Shown in pieces: positions 11,201 through 21,624 of a stretch of 35,646 nucleotides of DNA; the first letter of the stretch is position 1, and each line of letters starts with the position of its first letter. The notes beneath the pieces were generated by a model. That model was given only the letters and a program-made list of their open reading frames with translations. It ran no database searches and was not told the DNA's origin. The position numbers and the translations under genes were made by a program. Source of the stretch: Phoronis australis (Eukaryota > Phoronida > Phoronidae); contig NMRA01000205.1 in NCBI GenBank assembly GCA_002633005.1, positions 131,720 to 167,365 on the forward strand, read 5' to 3'.

Positions 11201-11277
11201 CTTCCACACACCAGCAGTGCTGCTTGGCACAATGTGCAAGTCAGTGGCCCTGGAGAAATGTGAATCGCAGTACTAAG
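11201..11277 (+). CDS. candidate terminal exon, unknown product
   Basis: A strong pyrimidine tract and acceptor (TTCTCTTCCCACAG) is followed by an open frame HFHTPAVLLGTMCKSV, then ALEKCESQY and TAA. AATAAA occurs downstream at 11838. Beyond the stop the same frame stays largely open (VSVYPDELYLTATQISLVGE...) with TAG stops near 11377 and 11458. This could therefore instead be a decayed longer coding region. No family is recognised. Confidence 0.28.
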
Positions 11278-11929
11278 TTACCATAAGACAATGTGCCAGT
11301 GGAGTGTCTGTGTATCCAGACGAACTATATCTGACTGCTACACAAATAAGCCTTGTTGGTGAGGATGCCCTTTCATAGGCAATGAGTCATGTGTGGACAA
11401 TAGCTTATTTCCTTTCCTGGAAGAAACATGAGGGACTGAAGCTAAAGAAGACCTAGTCACACTCTGGTCTAGTTCAGAGTCTGATTTTGGGCTCAAAACG
11501 ATTCAAGTGATATGCTGCTGTGTTTACCTTCAAGGGTCTAATTGTGGATGTTATTGAGGCTGAATGAGGTTACATGAAAGAAAGCCACGTGTTGAAACTG
11601 GACCTTTTTTACAAGCGCTTCTATAGGCCATTGAAACTAGAACCCAGTGAAATGAAAGCCAAAAGCTGAGTGACATTAAATTTTCCTTTCAGAAGAAAGG
11701 CTTTATACTATTGGTAAAAACTTTTCAATTTGGTACAGATTATGGGGAAATGACATTCAGTGACTGCATCGATTGTCTTATTGTATGTTTTCAATTGTAG
11801 CTAGCTGGATAAGAATCTGCTATGCACAAGATTCGAGAATAAACAATTATCAGTGTATTTAAAAACAAATGGCAAACTGAAAAAGCACAGAAAGAAACAA
11901 CATTGCGAGGGAGTCCATAATCAGGCATA
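11278..11929. other. possible decayed coding / 3'UTR
   Basis: Protein-like plus-strand text continues to about 11450 with in-frame stops, then becomes AT-rich. AATAAA at 11838 could end a plus-strand transcript. Nothing else is supported. Confidence 0.3.
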
Positions 11930-12045
11930 TCAGGTGCTGAATTTCTGAATTACGTTCAATTCTCTCAGGTTATTGCTGAAGGATTGCTTTTCACTTTGTC
12001 CAACGGTGAAATAGATGGTCAGGCGGTTGGTTTCAGTTGTTTTTT
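11930..12045 (-). CDS. terminal exon of small secreted-protein gene
   Basis: Minus strand. Tandem acceptors TTACAG|GCAAG|AA are present. Joined in phase 1 to the donor at 12696, the second acceptor (exon start 12045) gives an open frame of about 38 codons (TTETNRLTIYFTVGQSEKQS onward), ending TGA at 11930-11932. Using the first acceptor (12050) would instead end after about ten residues, so the choice decides the C terminus. No domain is recognised. The text T-N-R-L-T-I-Y-F-T-V has beta-strand character. Confidence 0.4.
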
Positions 12046-12695
12046 CTTGCCTGTAACAGAATAGAAATATTAGCAAATTGTAAAAGAAAAGACAAGACAA
12101 AACTACTTTTGTAAGGCAGAACATACTTGACATTTCATCTTCATGTTTATGTGTAGAAACTAATAACCTTTGTACCCAAGTCTTATTTAATATCTGAATT
12201 AAAATATGTGAAACAGGCTAAAAGTGATTTAACAATGTGTATTTTTCATGACACTTAAAATGTGCTTCTGATCTCAACAAGTAAAATTCATTCTAGGTGT
12301 CAATTTTTTTCCAATGCAATGTTACGACATTTACTGAATTAAGGCTTATTCATGTTAATTCGATAACTGAGCTGGTGGTCCTGGGGGTGGGGTCCACGAT
12401 AAAATAAGGAAACTCACTCATCTAGAGAATTTTATTGGAAACAGCATAGTTTTGAAGAGAAACTGCTGTGAAAAAGTCACTCTTGACTTCTGTGCATCAC
12501 GTACCATACACCTCTTATTTTGGGAGCACTCCCACCCAGGACAATATGAATATGTGCTGCTAGCCTACCCGGCATCGGGTGAGTTTCCAAAAAGAAACAC
12601 TTAGTTCCACTCAATAAAACTGTTATTCAGTGGGGTAACTGGTGGGGATAACATCACCGAACGATGTTGATAGAAACTGATTGCTAAAAACTTAC

Positions 12696-12931
12696 CAAGT
12701 AATGTTGTGTAGTCTCCGAATGGAACTGCATAGTCATAGACATAGAGCACACACGGGGCTTCAGCATCCACACACTTTTTGTCAGTTAGTTGACCCTGTT
12801 GACCGCAGTTGTCCACGAATATAGTAACCTTAGGTCTTTTGGGAATTTGTGGCCACCTGTCGAAGACTTGCACCAGGGAAATTAGCAGTAATAAGGCTTA
12901 GCGCGACGACGTATTTTGATAATAATTCCAT
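12696..12931 (-). CDS. first exon of small secreted protein, signal peptide frameshifted
   Basis: The minus-strand ATG at 12931 opens MELLSKYVVALS. In this frame it soon runs into non-hydrophobic text and stops. One base over, the sequence reads LLLLISLVQVFDRWPQIPKR and on through VTIFVDNC, KKCVD and APCVLYVYDYA to the donor CTTG|GTAAGT at 12696 (phase 1). Loss of one C at about 12895-12897 would fuse the two into an ideal signal peptide, so this is either an assembly or allelic indel or a recent frameshift. The mature part has three cysteines and is about 70 residues in this exon. No family is recognised. An NRF1-like GCATGCGCA lies about 35 bp upstream. Confidence 0.55.
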
Positions 12932-12961
12932 CTTTTACCAGTTGTTTACATGCAGACAGCC

Positions 12962-12974
12962 ACGCATGCGCAAT
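12962..12974. promoter_or_regulatory. NRF1-like site
   Basis: ACGCATGCGCAA matches the NRF1 palindrome (TGCGCATGCGCA) closely. It lies about 30-45 bp upstream of the minus-strand ATG at 12931, a sensible promoter-proximal place. Function is inferred. Confidence 0.4.
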
Positions 12975-14225
12975 TCAATCACCACTAGTACAGCAGCGAC
13001 ACCGCGAGGAGAATTCTCCGAATAGCCTCATTTGGGCCGTCTGGTTTCTAATGCAGACAGCTTCGTCGGCCACTCTTGACTGCCAATGATTACGAAAGCG
13101 GGGTACTTACCCTTCCACAAATGTGGCAATATATCTAACAAAAAGACCGTCCAAAAATCATCTTTCATACTCAGAATTACACCTATTACAGAACGCACTA
13201 CAGAATATAATTTTCGAAGCAGAAGCTTCACGCCTTTGTAACAGTGAAATACCTCAGCATAAGACGGACGATCACCACTATTCCATAATTGATACCATAA
13301 ACGTTTATTGTCGCGTAATTTACTCCGAAATGGGGACCAGGTATGGTAGAAAATCCTTAACAGGTATGCAGCGTGAAGCTTTCTTAGCAGCGATTGAGAA
13401 AAATTGCTATTAACTTACGATTTATTCGTGTAATAGCATCAGAGTAATAGGCCTAAACGGATGCGTTTTTTATATTTCTGCATCTTCCAGCTAGATATGC
13501 TATGTCATTAAATCGTCAAAGATCGTTAGTGTGGATCGAATTTCTCATTGCGGTGGTATGGAAACCTACCAATTCCGACAACTGTGTTTTTTCAACTTGG
13601 CCATGCTGATAAAATGCCTCAAATTACTCGATGGCAATCGGATTTTCAGCGCAGAACCAACCAAGTTCGTGATAACGTTTCATTTCTAAAAGTGATTGCT
13701 ACTGAACCGTGGACAAGAATTAAGGTTAATCAAATTTTCCATCGCAAACAATTACGAGACTAAACGTCTCTTTTACCAATAATTCTTAAAAGTCTTACTG
13801 CCGATTCCCAAGTGTTTTAATGACATATGCCATGGTTATCAATATTAATCAGAATGTAAGGTCTGACCAGATTTTACTCGTACGAGAGACGTGATGCGTA
13901 GAAGTGGGACTCAATATATATAGTTATACACACGATGACAAATTCAACCAAATCAATTCACAAATTATACCTTTTATCTCATCGTCCGTGGAGACGTCGA
14001 AACACGTAACAGTCGTGTAAGTCTTTAGACGACATAATCCGCCATTTGTTGTAGTGTCAACACTGTATGTTCACCACGTTCCCGGCCGTTTATTTTAAGG
14101 AAGTTATCGAAACAATGTCTGTGATATTATTGTTGAGAGTTTACAGTGCCTATCGTTCATTACTCATGCTGTCGTTCGGGTTAACAGAACAGTCAACTCC
14201 TATACTAAGACCGCATTGCCTATGA
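12975..14225. other. no supported gene
   Basis: Several 60-96 codon frames occur (for example plus 13123-13413 and plus 13548-13763), but none has splice support or a domain. TATATATAG near 13915 is AT-rich. CCGCCATTTG near 14040 is a weak YY1-like site. Confidence 0.35.
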
Positions 14226-14239
14226 CCTACAACGGAACC

Positions 14240-14302
14240 GTCGAGCGACAACTCGTCGCTAACTGTGGACAGTCCGTTCCAGTCGCAGACTCGTCGCTCG
14301 AC
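14240..14302. repeat. inverted repeat GTCGAGCGAC / GTCGCTCGAC
   Basis: A perfect 10-bp arm at 14240-14249 pairs with 14293-14302 across a 43-bp loop. CTCGTCGC occurs additionally inside and beside the arms. It may be a regulatory dyad or a small foldback; no gene adjoins it clearly. Confidence 0.6.
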
Positions 14303-14470
14303 TGCCAAGCGGCGAGCGCTGCTGCAACTTCGAAGGTCTGTTCACATTAAAGGCGAATGCCACACAAAAAAACTATTTTGTAGCAATTTAGATCGAGCAG
14401 TTCAACACGATAACGGCACGTTCGGTTGCGTTACCTGACACCTGACGGCAGACGAAGGTGTTGAAATTAT

Positions 14471-14486
14471 CCAATGACGTCATTGG
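14471..14486. promoter_or_regulatory. CCAAT-CRE-ATTGG perfect palindrome
   Basis: CCAATGACGTCATTGG is a perfect 16-bp palindrome: a full CRE (TGACGTCA) flanked by CCAAT boxes in opposite orientation sharing its edges. Known CREB/ATF and NF-Y sites match each part. The surrounding sequence is CpG-containing. Symmetry would suit a bidirectional promoter, but no adjoining first exons were firmly identified. Confidence 0.5.
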
Positions 14487-14801
14487 TTTCACACGCAGTC
14501 TGTTCAGCAGTTCACAACACCGGTTAGTGGTGCCAGCTTATCGCTTGAATTCAACGTTTAACACCGATAAATCATCAAACTTCGTTGTAAAACCCTAAAA
14601 AATAAACGTGTTGTTTTATTTCGCTGTTACGGATTTGCTGGTATTTGGACACACCGTACCCTAAAAAGTTCGGCAGGCCAATTTACCAAGGTCGGTAGCA
14701 GGTGTTTGGGGGTTTGGGGTCTGTTCGGAGATAAATTCGAAGTATTCTTCCGTGAAATACAGACAGGAGAACCCAGATCTGTGTTCTCAACAAACAAAAC
14801 G

Positions 14802-14930
14802 CTCGTTATCCCGGCCAGCCTGAGTGGCTCGGAACCGATCACTAGGCCCGGCGTCGCCCCCGGACTGACTCGTTATCCCGGCCAGTGGCTCAGAACCTGA
14901 TCAGGCCCGTCGCGGCCGCCGGGACTGGCA
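14802..14930. repeat. 67-bp tandem duplication, GC-rich
   Basis: CTCGTTATCCCGGCCAG begins at 14802 and again at 14869. Both copies continue with GTGGCTC(G/A)GAACC, GATCA, AGGCCCG and a CGTCGC-type block with small indels. The second copy is shorter by about 6 bp. It is much more GC-rich than its surroundings. Confidence 0.8.
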
Positions 14931-15453
14931 CGAACATAAATCAGCTTGAGTTGGACACTAAACCTCCAGTCACGAAAAGACTATAATAGTGAGCCAAAGA
15001 AATAATGTGCACGTAATTGTTTATGTGAATTAGCCACGAAACTGAAAATCTACTTACTTGTCGGGGGCCGCGAAGTCGGGTTCCCCTTCCAAAGACCATT
15101 AGGGCAAAGGTTGTACAGTAACAATGATTTGAATAATGTGTTTGTAGATTCCCCTAACATGTGACCATAGCATATAAAATCGAGTAATTGTTTCACAACA
15201 GCTTTCTGTCAGGAAACTCTGAATTAGCATGCGCTCACACGGCCTCGTTGCCCGATCAATTACCTTTGATGCCGGCATCAAAAGCCAGTAACGCAGTGGT
15301 TTATTCATTGCTGGCTTCTCAAAACCAATTTGCACTCACGAGCACTCCAAGGCATTACAAAATGTATCTCATTAGTAATGAGACAGACTTTGTTTCAGTT
15401 TCATATAAGCATTGGTTAGGGTGAAAATGATTCATTTTGAAACAAAACGCAGA
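14931..15453. other. no supported gene
   Basis: Frames on both strands at 15099-15424 lack splice and domain support. Confidence 0.35.
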
Positions 15454-15648
15454 ATAATAAACGTCTACGTGGCAACTCTCTCGGCGCCAATCCCGACTTA
15501 GTCAAGAGCTCATCCGACGAAGACTTCACGCCGGGTCAGATCGTTAGGTTTCAAAGGCTATCAATTCGAACCGGAATACACTGAACAAGAAATACTAGAG
15601 AGGCGCCGTGAACATGCACAGGCAACGGAATGTATGGATAGTTCTTTG
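15454..15648 (+). CDS. acidic / YxFEP-type exon (P2X7 ballast-domain-like family), frameshifted
   Basis: Plus strand. After an acceptor-like ACGCAG the frame reads NNKRLRGNSLGANPDLVKSS and then SDEDFTPGQIVRF. After a one-frame switch at about 15548, or an intron ending GTTAG, it continues GYQFEPEYTEQEILERRREH, then AQATECMDSSL. It ends TTTG|GTAAGT, a strong donor. An acidic stretch followed by YQFEP and a charged ERRR helix recalls invertebrate proteins that carry the Cys-rich P2X7 C-terminal (ballast) domain. The diagnostic WCxC/CC part would be in a following exon that I could not find, so the family call is tentative. It faces a THAP fragment on the opposite strand. The 101-bp part 15548-15648 is the best-supported exon. 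Confidence 0.45.
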
Positions 15649-15649
15649 G

Positions 15650-15884
15650 TAAGTCGGAATTCGTCAGAGAAATCACTGTCGACGAAATGCCGGACACAGA
15701 CACGGAGATGTTTCACGGCCTCATACTTGCTATTAACAGCGTACCTTTCATTCTTCATTACCACGAGCCACTTCCTAAGCATTTTGGGCTTTCGAGGAAG
15801 TCGAAAAAACGATATACCCGCTTTCTTCGCAGCTTCATAGTTCGGACAAGCGGGAACAATGCACCGCAATATAGCGGCATTCAC
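15650..15884 (-). CDS. THAP zinc-finger domain exon
   Basis: Minus-strand frame with the THAP pattern C-x4-C (RCIVPACPN), then AGISFFRLPRKPK, a conserved KW, and finally C-x2-H (RVCVRHFVDSDF), followed by an F typical of the domain end. THAP domains are C2CH zinc-dependent DNA-binding modules found in regulators and in P-element-type transposases. The frame has no ATG at its head: it opens at GTG (15884) and stays open to about 15923, while an ATG one frame away (15880) reads MPLYC, a typical THAP start. A small indel or an upstream exon is therefore possible. The text after about 15655 loses protein character. It could be a real gene's first exon or a transposon remnant. Confidence 0.6.
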
Positions 15885-16252
15885 TCTGCAGACGAACGAC
15901 TGACGTCGCTCCGTCGTTTCTCACCTTCCTCACAGGTTAACGCGACACCTCTCGGCAAGGTGAGGTCCACCGTATAAGAGGCGATGTGGATATAGACCGA
16001 CTTCAATCGGTAAAAAAGACTAATGAAATCGGGTGGCATTCTCCTTTAAAGTGTACACAACATGACTCTAGTACCTCAAAATAAATTTTATTATTATATC
16101 TTACTTGATTTCAGTGCCTTCACTGCACAGCTCACAAAGAAACACGCAAAAATTGAAAAAAATAATAATTATGTACAACGTCATGGGTTGAACCCAAGTC
16201 GTTCGCCATACTGTTCAGATCAGAGACAAAGTGTATAGAGTGAAGAGAAAGC

Positions 16253-16489
16253 AAAGTACATTTAGCGTCGAGAAGGTTCGTAGAGGGATCAAAAGACGTG
16301 TTTCCGGAGGCTGCAAAGGACACCAAAGTTGCGCAGAAGTGGCATCGCTTCGTGCGCCGAACGAGAGTGTGGGACGTCACTGTGGACCAGGCGATTCGGC
16401 CCGGGGCCACTCTGTGTTCTGCCCACTTTGAGGACTCGTGTTTCGACTCCAGTCACAGGAGACGTTACGATGAAGGCCTGGTTCAATAA
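16253..16489 (+). pseudogene. THAP domain fragment, N-terminal cysteines missing
   Basis: The plus-strand frame reads DVFPEAAKDTKVAQKWHRFV, then RRTRVWDVTVDQ and LCSAHFEDSCF, ending TAA at about 16487-16489. KW...F, C-x2-H (CSAH) and FEDSCF are the second half of a THAP domain. The expected C-x2-4-C at the start is not readable in this or the other frames, so the copy is truncated or frameshifted. AATAAA overlaps the stop. It points away from the THAP fragment at 15650-15884 and toward the minus-strand acidic exon at 16500-16765. Confidence 0.55.
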
Positions 16490-16499
16490 AGGACAACAT

Positions 16500-16765
16500 T
16501 CATCATTCAGAAACATGAGCTCTTAATTCAGGATCGTCTGTGATGACTGGGTTGACTTGCTGAGCCCGAGGCCGCTTCTCTCGCGGGAGGATCCAATTCG
16601 TCTCAAAGTAGAAAAGTACGCAACCGGAAGCACATTAAACTTGTTCTCGCTTTCGTGCAACCCCATTTCCTCATCCTGGCCACCATTCCCGTACGTTTCT
16701 TCATAGTATTTGTTCAATTCTTGCTCATAATCGTCGTCGCTTTCAAATTCCCTGCTCTCCGCCAT
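16500..16765 (-). CDS. first exon, acidic protein of the YxFEP-type module, probably frameshifted
   Basis: The minus-strand ATG at 16765 (AACAATGGCGG) opens MAESREFESDDDYEQELNKY, then YEETYGNGGQDEEMGLHESE: very acidic and tyrosine-rich. After KFNVLP the frame loses character, but one frame over it continues YFETNWILPREKRPRAQQ, then VNPVITDDPELRA. This suggests a frameshift near 16610-16625 or an unrecognised small intron. The YFExxW...PRE part may be the counterpart of YQFEP...ERRR in the exon at 15548. A full CRE lies about 40 bp upstream. Product function is unknown. Confidence 0.45.
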
Positions 16766-16803
16766 TGTTCAATGCTAGTTACTGATCTCTTGTGTTCAAC
16801 CCA

Positions 16804-16811
16804 TGACGTCA
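16804..16811. promoter_or_regulatory. CRE (TGACGTCA)
   Basis: A perfect palindromic CREB/ATF site 39 bp upstream of the minus-strand ATG at 16765, beside ACATGGCGGC, which is loosely YY1-like. The position suits a core promoter of that first exon. Confidence 0.5.
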
Positions 16812-17037
16812 CATGGCGGCAAATGTGAAAATTGGCAAAATTGAAAGAAAAATCAAAATTTCGAGCTAATTACACAAAATAAACATGGTTTTAGCTAAAT
16901 TTTACGTTATACATTTAGTCTGTGGCCACCGGTAATTCAAAATGTGCATAAATCCATGGTGTGTACTGTTTAAGCGATTAAGCTACAACGCAACTACAAT
17001 TACGCGTTGCAGACAAAATGGAGACGGTAGACAGATT
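16812..17037. other. no supported feature
   Basis: AT-rich sequence upstream of the 16765 start; nothing else identified. Confidence 0.35.
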
Positions 17038-17270
17038 TAAAGGAACATTATTGGCTTAACGAGAGAAAAAATGTTCTGGGATTTCATTTGAATCAGATAG
17101 ACTTCTTAAAGTTATTATTTTGACCAGAGTTATAAGACGACAAAATCTGTTGTTTTGTGAGATTGTGTTACAAATTATCAAATAACGCCATTTTCTGCCA
17201 TACATTTGCAGACAAAAAGCTCGATGACTTCACGAGCTAAGTGCAACGGCTGATTGCATGAAACAAACCC
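17038..17270 (+). repeat. SINE-like element, copy 2 (diverged)
   Basis: GACTTCTTAAAGTTATTATT followed by TTGACCAGAGTTATAAGACG and ACAAAATC matches the body of copies at 7431 and 31985. The tRNA-like right part is largely degraded (GAGCTAAGTGCAACGGCTG). Confidence 0.5.
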
Positions 17271-18600
17271 AAAGATAGACTCGATTATGCTGCTTAAATT
17301 TTCCTGTCACCTGCGAACAGATTGTACTTTCTCACTTACGTTATTTTATTTTCAATGTTATTAACAAGTCAATTGTTGTCTTTGACGCTCACTGAGAGCA
17401 AATTGAATCCTTAATACTATTGGAAATTTATAGGATTATTTTAATGCAACGCCCCTATTAAAAGTACCGGCATTGAAATAAGGGTCTAGGTTTTAGATAC
17501 GATATTTTTGGAGAATGTCATTAGTCAAAGAGATCATGAGAAAACAAAAACAATTAGCCAATATTTGATGTTTTCCCTACTGTCGCATAGATTTTTTTTA
17601 CCGCGAGTTCAGTAGGGCTCCTAATCTTGCACTGTTAAACTGAGAACCGGAAGAATTTGTTGTTTGCTTCCGGCCAGAATCGCCTTCGCAAATTTAATTT
17701 CTGTAGGATGAACTTGACCTTATTGCCATACACCGGGATTCTCGATACTCTCCTACTTTACCGCGAGTTGCTTTAAAATTCTTCTATACTGTGGTTCTAT
17801 GCAAGCCACTTTGAAATTAATTTCAGTTTCTTTCGCTGAACTGTCAGTAAAAATCACTAGACGCGACTCAAACTTGTTTGGAAAAATAAAAAATATCTGC
17901 CGACATTCTCACCTAAGAGAAGTAGGCAGAGTGAGAACAGATGGTTTAAGGACTGTTGAATAGAAACTTATTCCCACGCAAACTTTGTCAAGGAAATAAT
18001 GCACCTGTACTATTTGGAAAGAGTACATACGACGCTCGGTAAATATGCTGTGTCAATTTGCCATCTCAAATTCCCTGTTCTGCGAGCTCGTAAACGATGA
18101 TTTTCAGATTAGAAGCATGTATCGACCATTATAAATTGCTCTGATTGTCTTTCAATTTGCGTTTGCATGGCCCCTTGAACTGGAAAAATAACACCAATCA
18201 GTGTAGTGGAGTAGGAGAGTTCACTCCGTCATTTTGCCATTCGCCGCAATGGTTACCGGTCGAAACACTAGCGCCCCAAGCGGTGAATAATCAACGCTTA
18301 GTTAGGAGCGCAGTCCGAACAATGTAAACACTGATAAATTCATACTTAAATGACATTCAACGTGCAATAAAATCACTGTGTGATTGAAACTGGTTAGAAT
18401 ACATAAACTACCATCCACTTATAATCAAATGAGAACGAAAATGTGTATTTTAATCAATATTAAAGTGTTTTTGCTTTTATTCTCTTGAAGATCCCTTCAA
18501 AATCCATCATGGTTTTGTTTCATATTTGAGTTCTTAACAAGGCAATTATCGTTCCTTATAACAGTTCATATCTCCATGGACTACAAAATTTGAATGATTG
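17271..18600. other. no supported gene
   Basis: AT-rich sequence without splice-supported exons. TTTACCGCGAGTT occurs twice (near 17599 and 17758). Confidence 0.4.
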
Positions 18601-18654
18601 CTCCTGGGGGTTCAGAGGGGAATTCCCCCCAGGTGCCAGCTAAGGGGGTACCAG

Positions 18655-18780
18655 GCAAAAACCAGGTGGGCGCCAAATGGGTGTTGACCCCCTCCCAAGG
18701 GGGTTACATGGGAGGAGTGCTAAACAGGTAAAAACCAATGGGGTATGCCACAAGGGAGTTGAGCCCCTCCCATCGTCACA
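18655..18780. repeat. degenerate GC-rich tandem duplication
   Basis: Two units share AAAACCA(G)G...GGG, a short spacer and GTTGA(C/G)CCCCTCCCA, at about 18655-18705 and 18730-18780. On the minus strand both translate to a similar text (GRGSTPLWHTPLVF and GRGSTPIWRPPGF). That is as easily a repeat artefact as a peptide repeat. Confidence 0.55.
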
Positions 18781-21624
18781 CATTTTGGTTGCTCCTCTGA
18801 CCATTGACAAACATGCTGCTCCCAGCTCACTGCTGGTTTCATATCCACCCAACAATTTCCCATGTGTTCCCTATTCAATGCACCAGGATCTAGCAATGCG
18901 AACAATTGTTTTGTGCAGTGGGTGTTACACAAGTAAGAAGAAGAAACCAAAGCAATTCATCACTACCACAAAATCGTAATATAATTTTAGAACATTCCAT
19001 TATTTCTCAGACATGCCAGTATAGGGTAAACTCGATTCCACTCTCTCAATATAATCACCAACAGTTACAAGTCAGTTGCTAATCTGTAGAATAGCTCGCA
19101 CCTTACAAAGCGAAGTAACATTGAGTATATCACTCATAACTAGTCCAAGTTCAAAATGTCATGACAAAGAATTAAGGTACTGAACAGCAATCAAAATATA
19201 CACTACCCACATAGCTTCATACAAAACTGAATTAAAAAGAGTGACTTGGATGATAAAATCAAAATTTAATTTTATATACCCACTGTTCCTATTATCAATA
19301 ACAGCTAGTATTTCAGGTAAGTTAAAGCCAGACCACAAGATCATATTTGTTACCTAGCCACAACTGGGGCTTAAATTAATCACTATCTCCAAAAACGTAC
19401 AAAATAGCCAACACATACACCAATACAACAAGAAAATCTGACCAACCTTGTCACTCTCTATTAATTCACTAGTAAACAACAACACTTTTAGCCAAAGAAA
19501 TGCATTATAAATAAAGCTGAAAACTAATTTACTCACAGAGTTGTTTGTCATTGAGAAGTAAAATGATACGGATAGCTTGGGTTTAACAAAATTTCAGACC
19601 ACCATTAAGACTCTGAAAGATCCATCAGTTTCACTTTGGCTCTCTCCAAATCACAGGCTTAACAATTCATAAAATGTTTCAATCTGATCAACTTTAGTAA
19701 AATGGGAAAACCAGATTTTGACTAATTGTCCTCTCTACACGTGATGTTCCAGTACTTGCTTTGTGAGACGATAATCAGAAATGCAAAAAGCCTATTCCAG
19801 AGCTGTAATATAATTTCCGGAGAACTTTTTGACATCTTCATTTTTGGTGGATTCGAGACATCAAATATTGCTCGGGCACTCCATTCAATACTAGCTTATT
19901 CTTCATTCATCAACATGGACTCCTCGAAGTGATGAGAGCAAACTTGCAGTTCTTGGACAAGTAGGTTGCATCTCTATTCATAAGGTTGGCTCCCACTAAC
20001 AGTACTTGCACCTGAACAGAAATCAGTGAGAGACTAGGGAACAAACCTCATACTCACTAGGTTCACAGAAGACTGGTAGCCTAGTACACTAAACTACACT
20101 ACACTACAGAATTCCTGTCTTACTGTGATTGTGGTAGTGTCAACTGAAAAAATAGGACTCAAATGTCGGTCCAAGGATATTTTAAGGGCCGCGACCCTGC
20201 ATCATTGGCATATAGAATTAAGTTTTTTATGACGCACTGCTTAACTTAATTGGTCCAACTGGCACATTAAAATTATGTCGGTTTTTTCACCTTTCCACCG
20301 AGACCAATTGACTCATGATGGACTTGAGGCCCTGTGGCTGTGATTGTGCCATGGCCGTGTCACCAGTTATATTACCCATGGCCATTGGGTATGTTTTCCT
20401 AAAATTATCCCTGCGATCGTTTGGGTGACATTTTCACCCCTCATGGAATTCATGAACTGCAAGTATCCAAAAAGCTGACGATCACATCGTACGTTAATCA
20501 TAGTCCTTCCGCCGGCAGCCCGGCTGTACAGTAGACCTAGCCTGCTACACGGCAGACAACAGTGGCAACGGGACTGCGATCAACTTGTCTAACAACCGTG
20601 AACAGAACACACAAAATGAAAGACAACATATCATATTATTGATATTATTGAATGACCGATAATCCTTACCTTTCTGGATCCTTAGGGAACCTAAAAAATG
20701 ACACGTCTGGTGTTTTTGTGGATGAATTCATGTAATTTGTCGCACTGCAAAATGCGTCCTTCCCCATTGTTTTGGCGCTTCCTGGTTGATCGTTGCTTGT
20801 TCACCACTTGGCGGCGCTAGTAGTAGCGGTAACAGCAAACTCACAAGTGAATTCTCCTACTCTACTACACTCCTTGATAACACTTTAAAGTGTGCATTAA
20901 TATCAATTTACCAACATTGTATTAATGATTTCACCCAAAGGTGTCTCTGGCTCCTGCGGTCCTGCTGGTGCACCATTGGCTTACGTGTACAGTGTAGTTC
21001 ACCGAGCATGACCCCTTAAATATCCCTCGCGTTCTCTGTAGTTAAAAATCTGAGGACTTTATGGAGTTATTGTCCTCAATGTCCAAAACCAAACATCAAC
21101 AAAAATTAAAAATTATCACATACCACTATTCTGCATCAAGTATTTTTAAAGAGTTTTTTTCTTTGTCTTACGTTTTGTCGTTTATCTTCGCTCTCTTGTG
21201 AAGTAAGTAAATTAATGACAATAGAAATTGTATTAATGTATCTACTACATGTAATTCAGAGGATTCCATCCGTGCTAAATCGGTACAATATTCGCCAGTT
21301 TCCGTACGACGCCATCACATACATATACATAAGGTGGCACTGAATAGTTAGGTTGTGGCCGCGGCCAATTTGTTAAAATGTTAAAATCTAGGGCTAGGCC
21401 AGGCTTGGGGGCATTTTTCAATTAGGTATTGTGTGTAGGCCAAGTGAATGTTTTTTTGTTGTATTTGTGAACATGCTGGGAATGAAAAAAGGCCAGTTTC
21501 TTGGCTGTAGCTGCACTCTTCTTCAAGATGGTGGCCCCCTGTTGCAGTTGTGCATTGCTGTGTAGCAACTGAGAAATTGGCCGCGATTTCAGGTAGCCCT
21601 CAAACAAGCCAGATTTGCAAAAAA
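18781..21624. other. long gene-poor stretch before the gap
   Basis: No exon could be supported. There is a small stem AATTAAGTT/AACTTAATT near 20217-20252, a CACTA microsatellite near 20090-20105, a weak CTCF-like CCACTTGGCGGCGC near 20808, a YY1-like AAGATGGTGGC near 21525 and a 12-bp palindrome TGGCCGCGGCCA at 21356. Confidence 0.4.

Noticed and set aside
13123-13763. Two plus-strand frames of 96 and 71 codons
   Set aside because: No splice support and no recognisable motifs; consistent with chance frames.
18640-18855. Minus-strand peptide repeat GRGSTP(L/I)W
   Set aside because: It follows from a DNA tandem duplication; no splice or start evidence for a gene.
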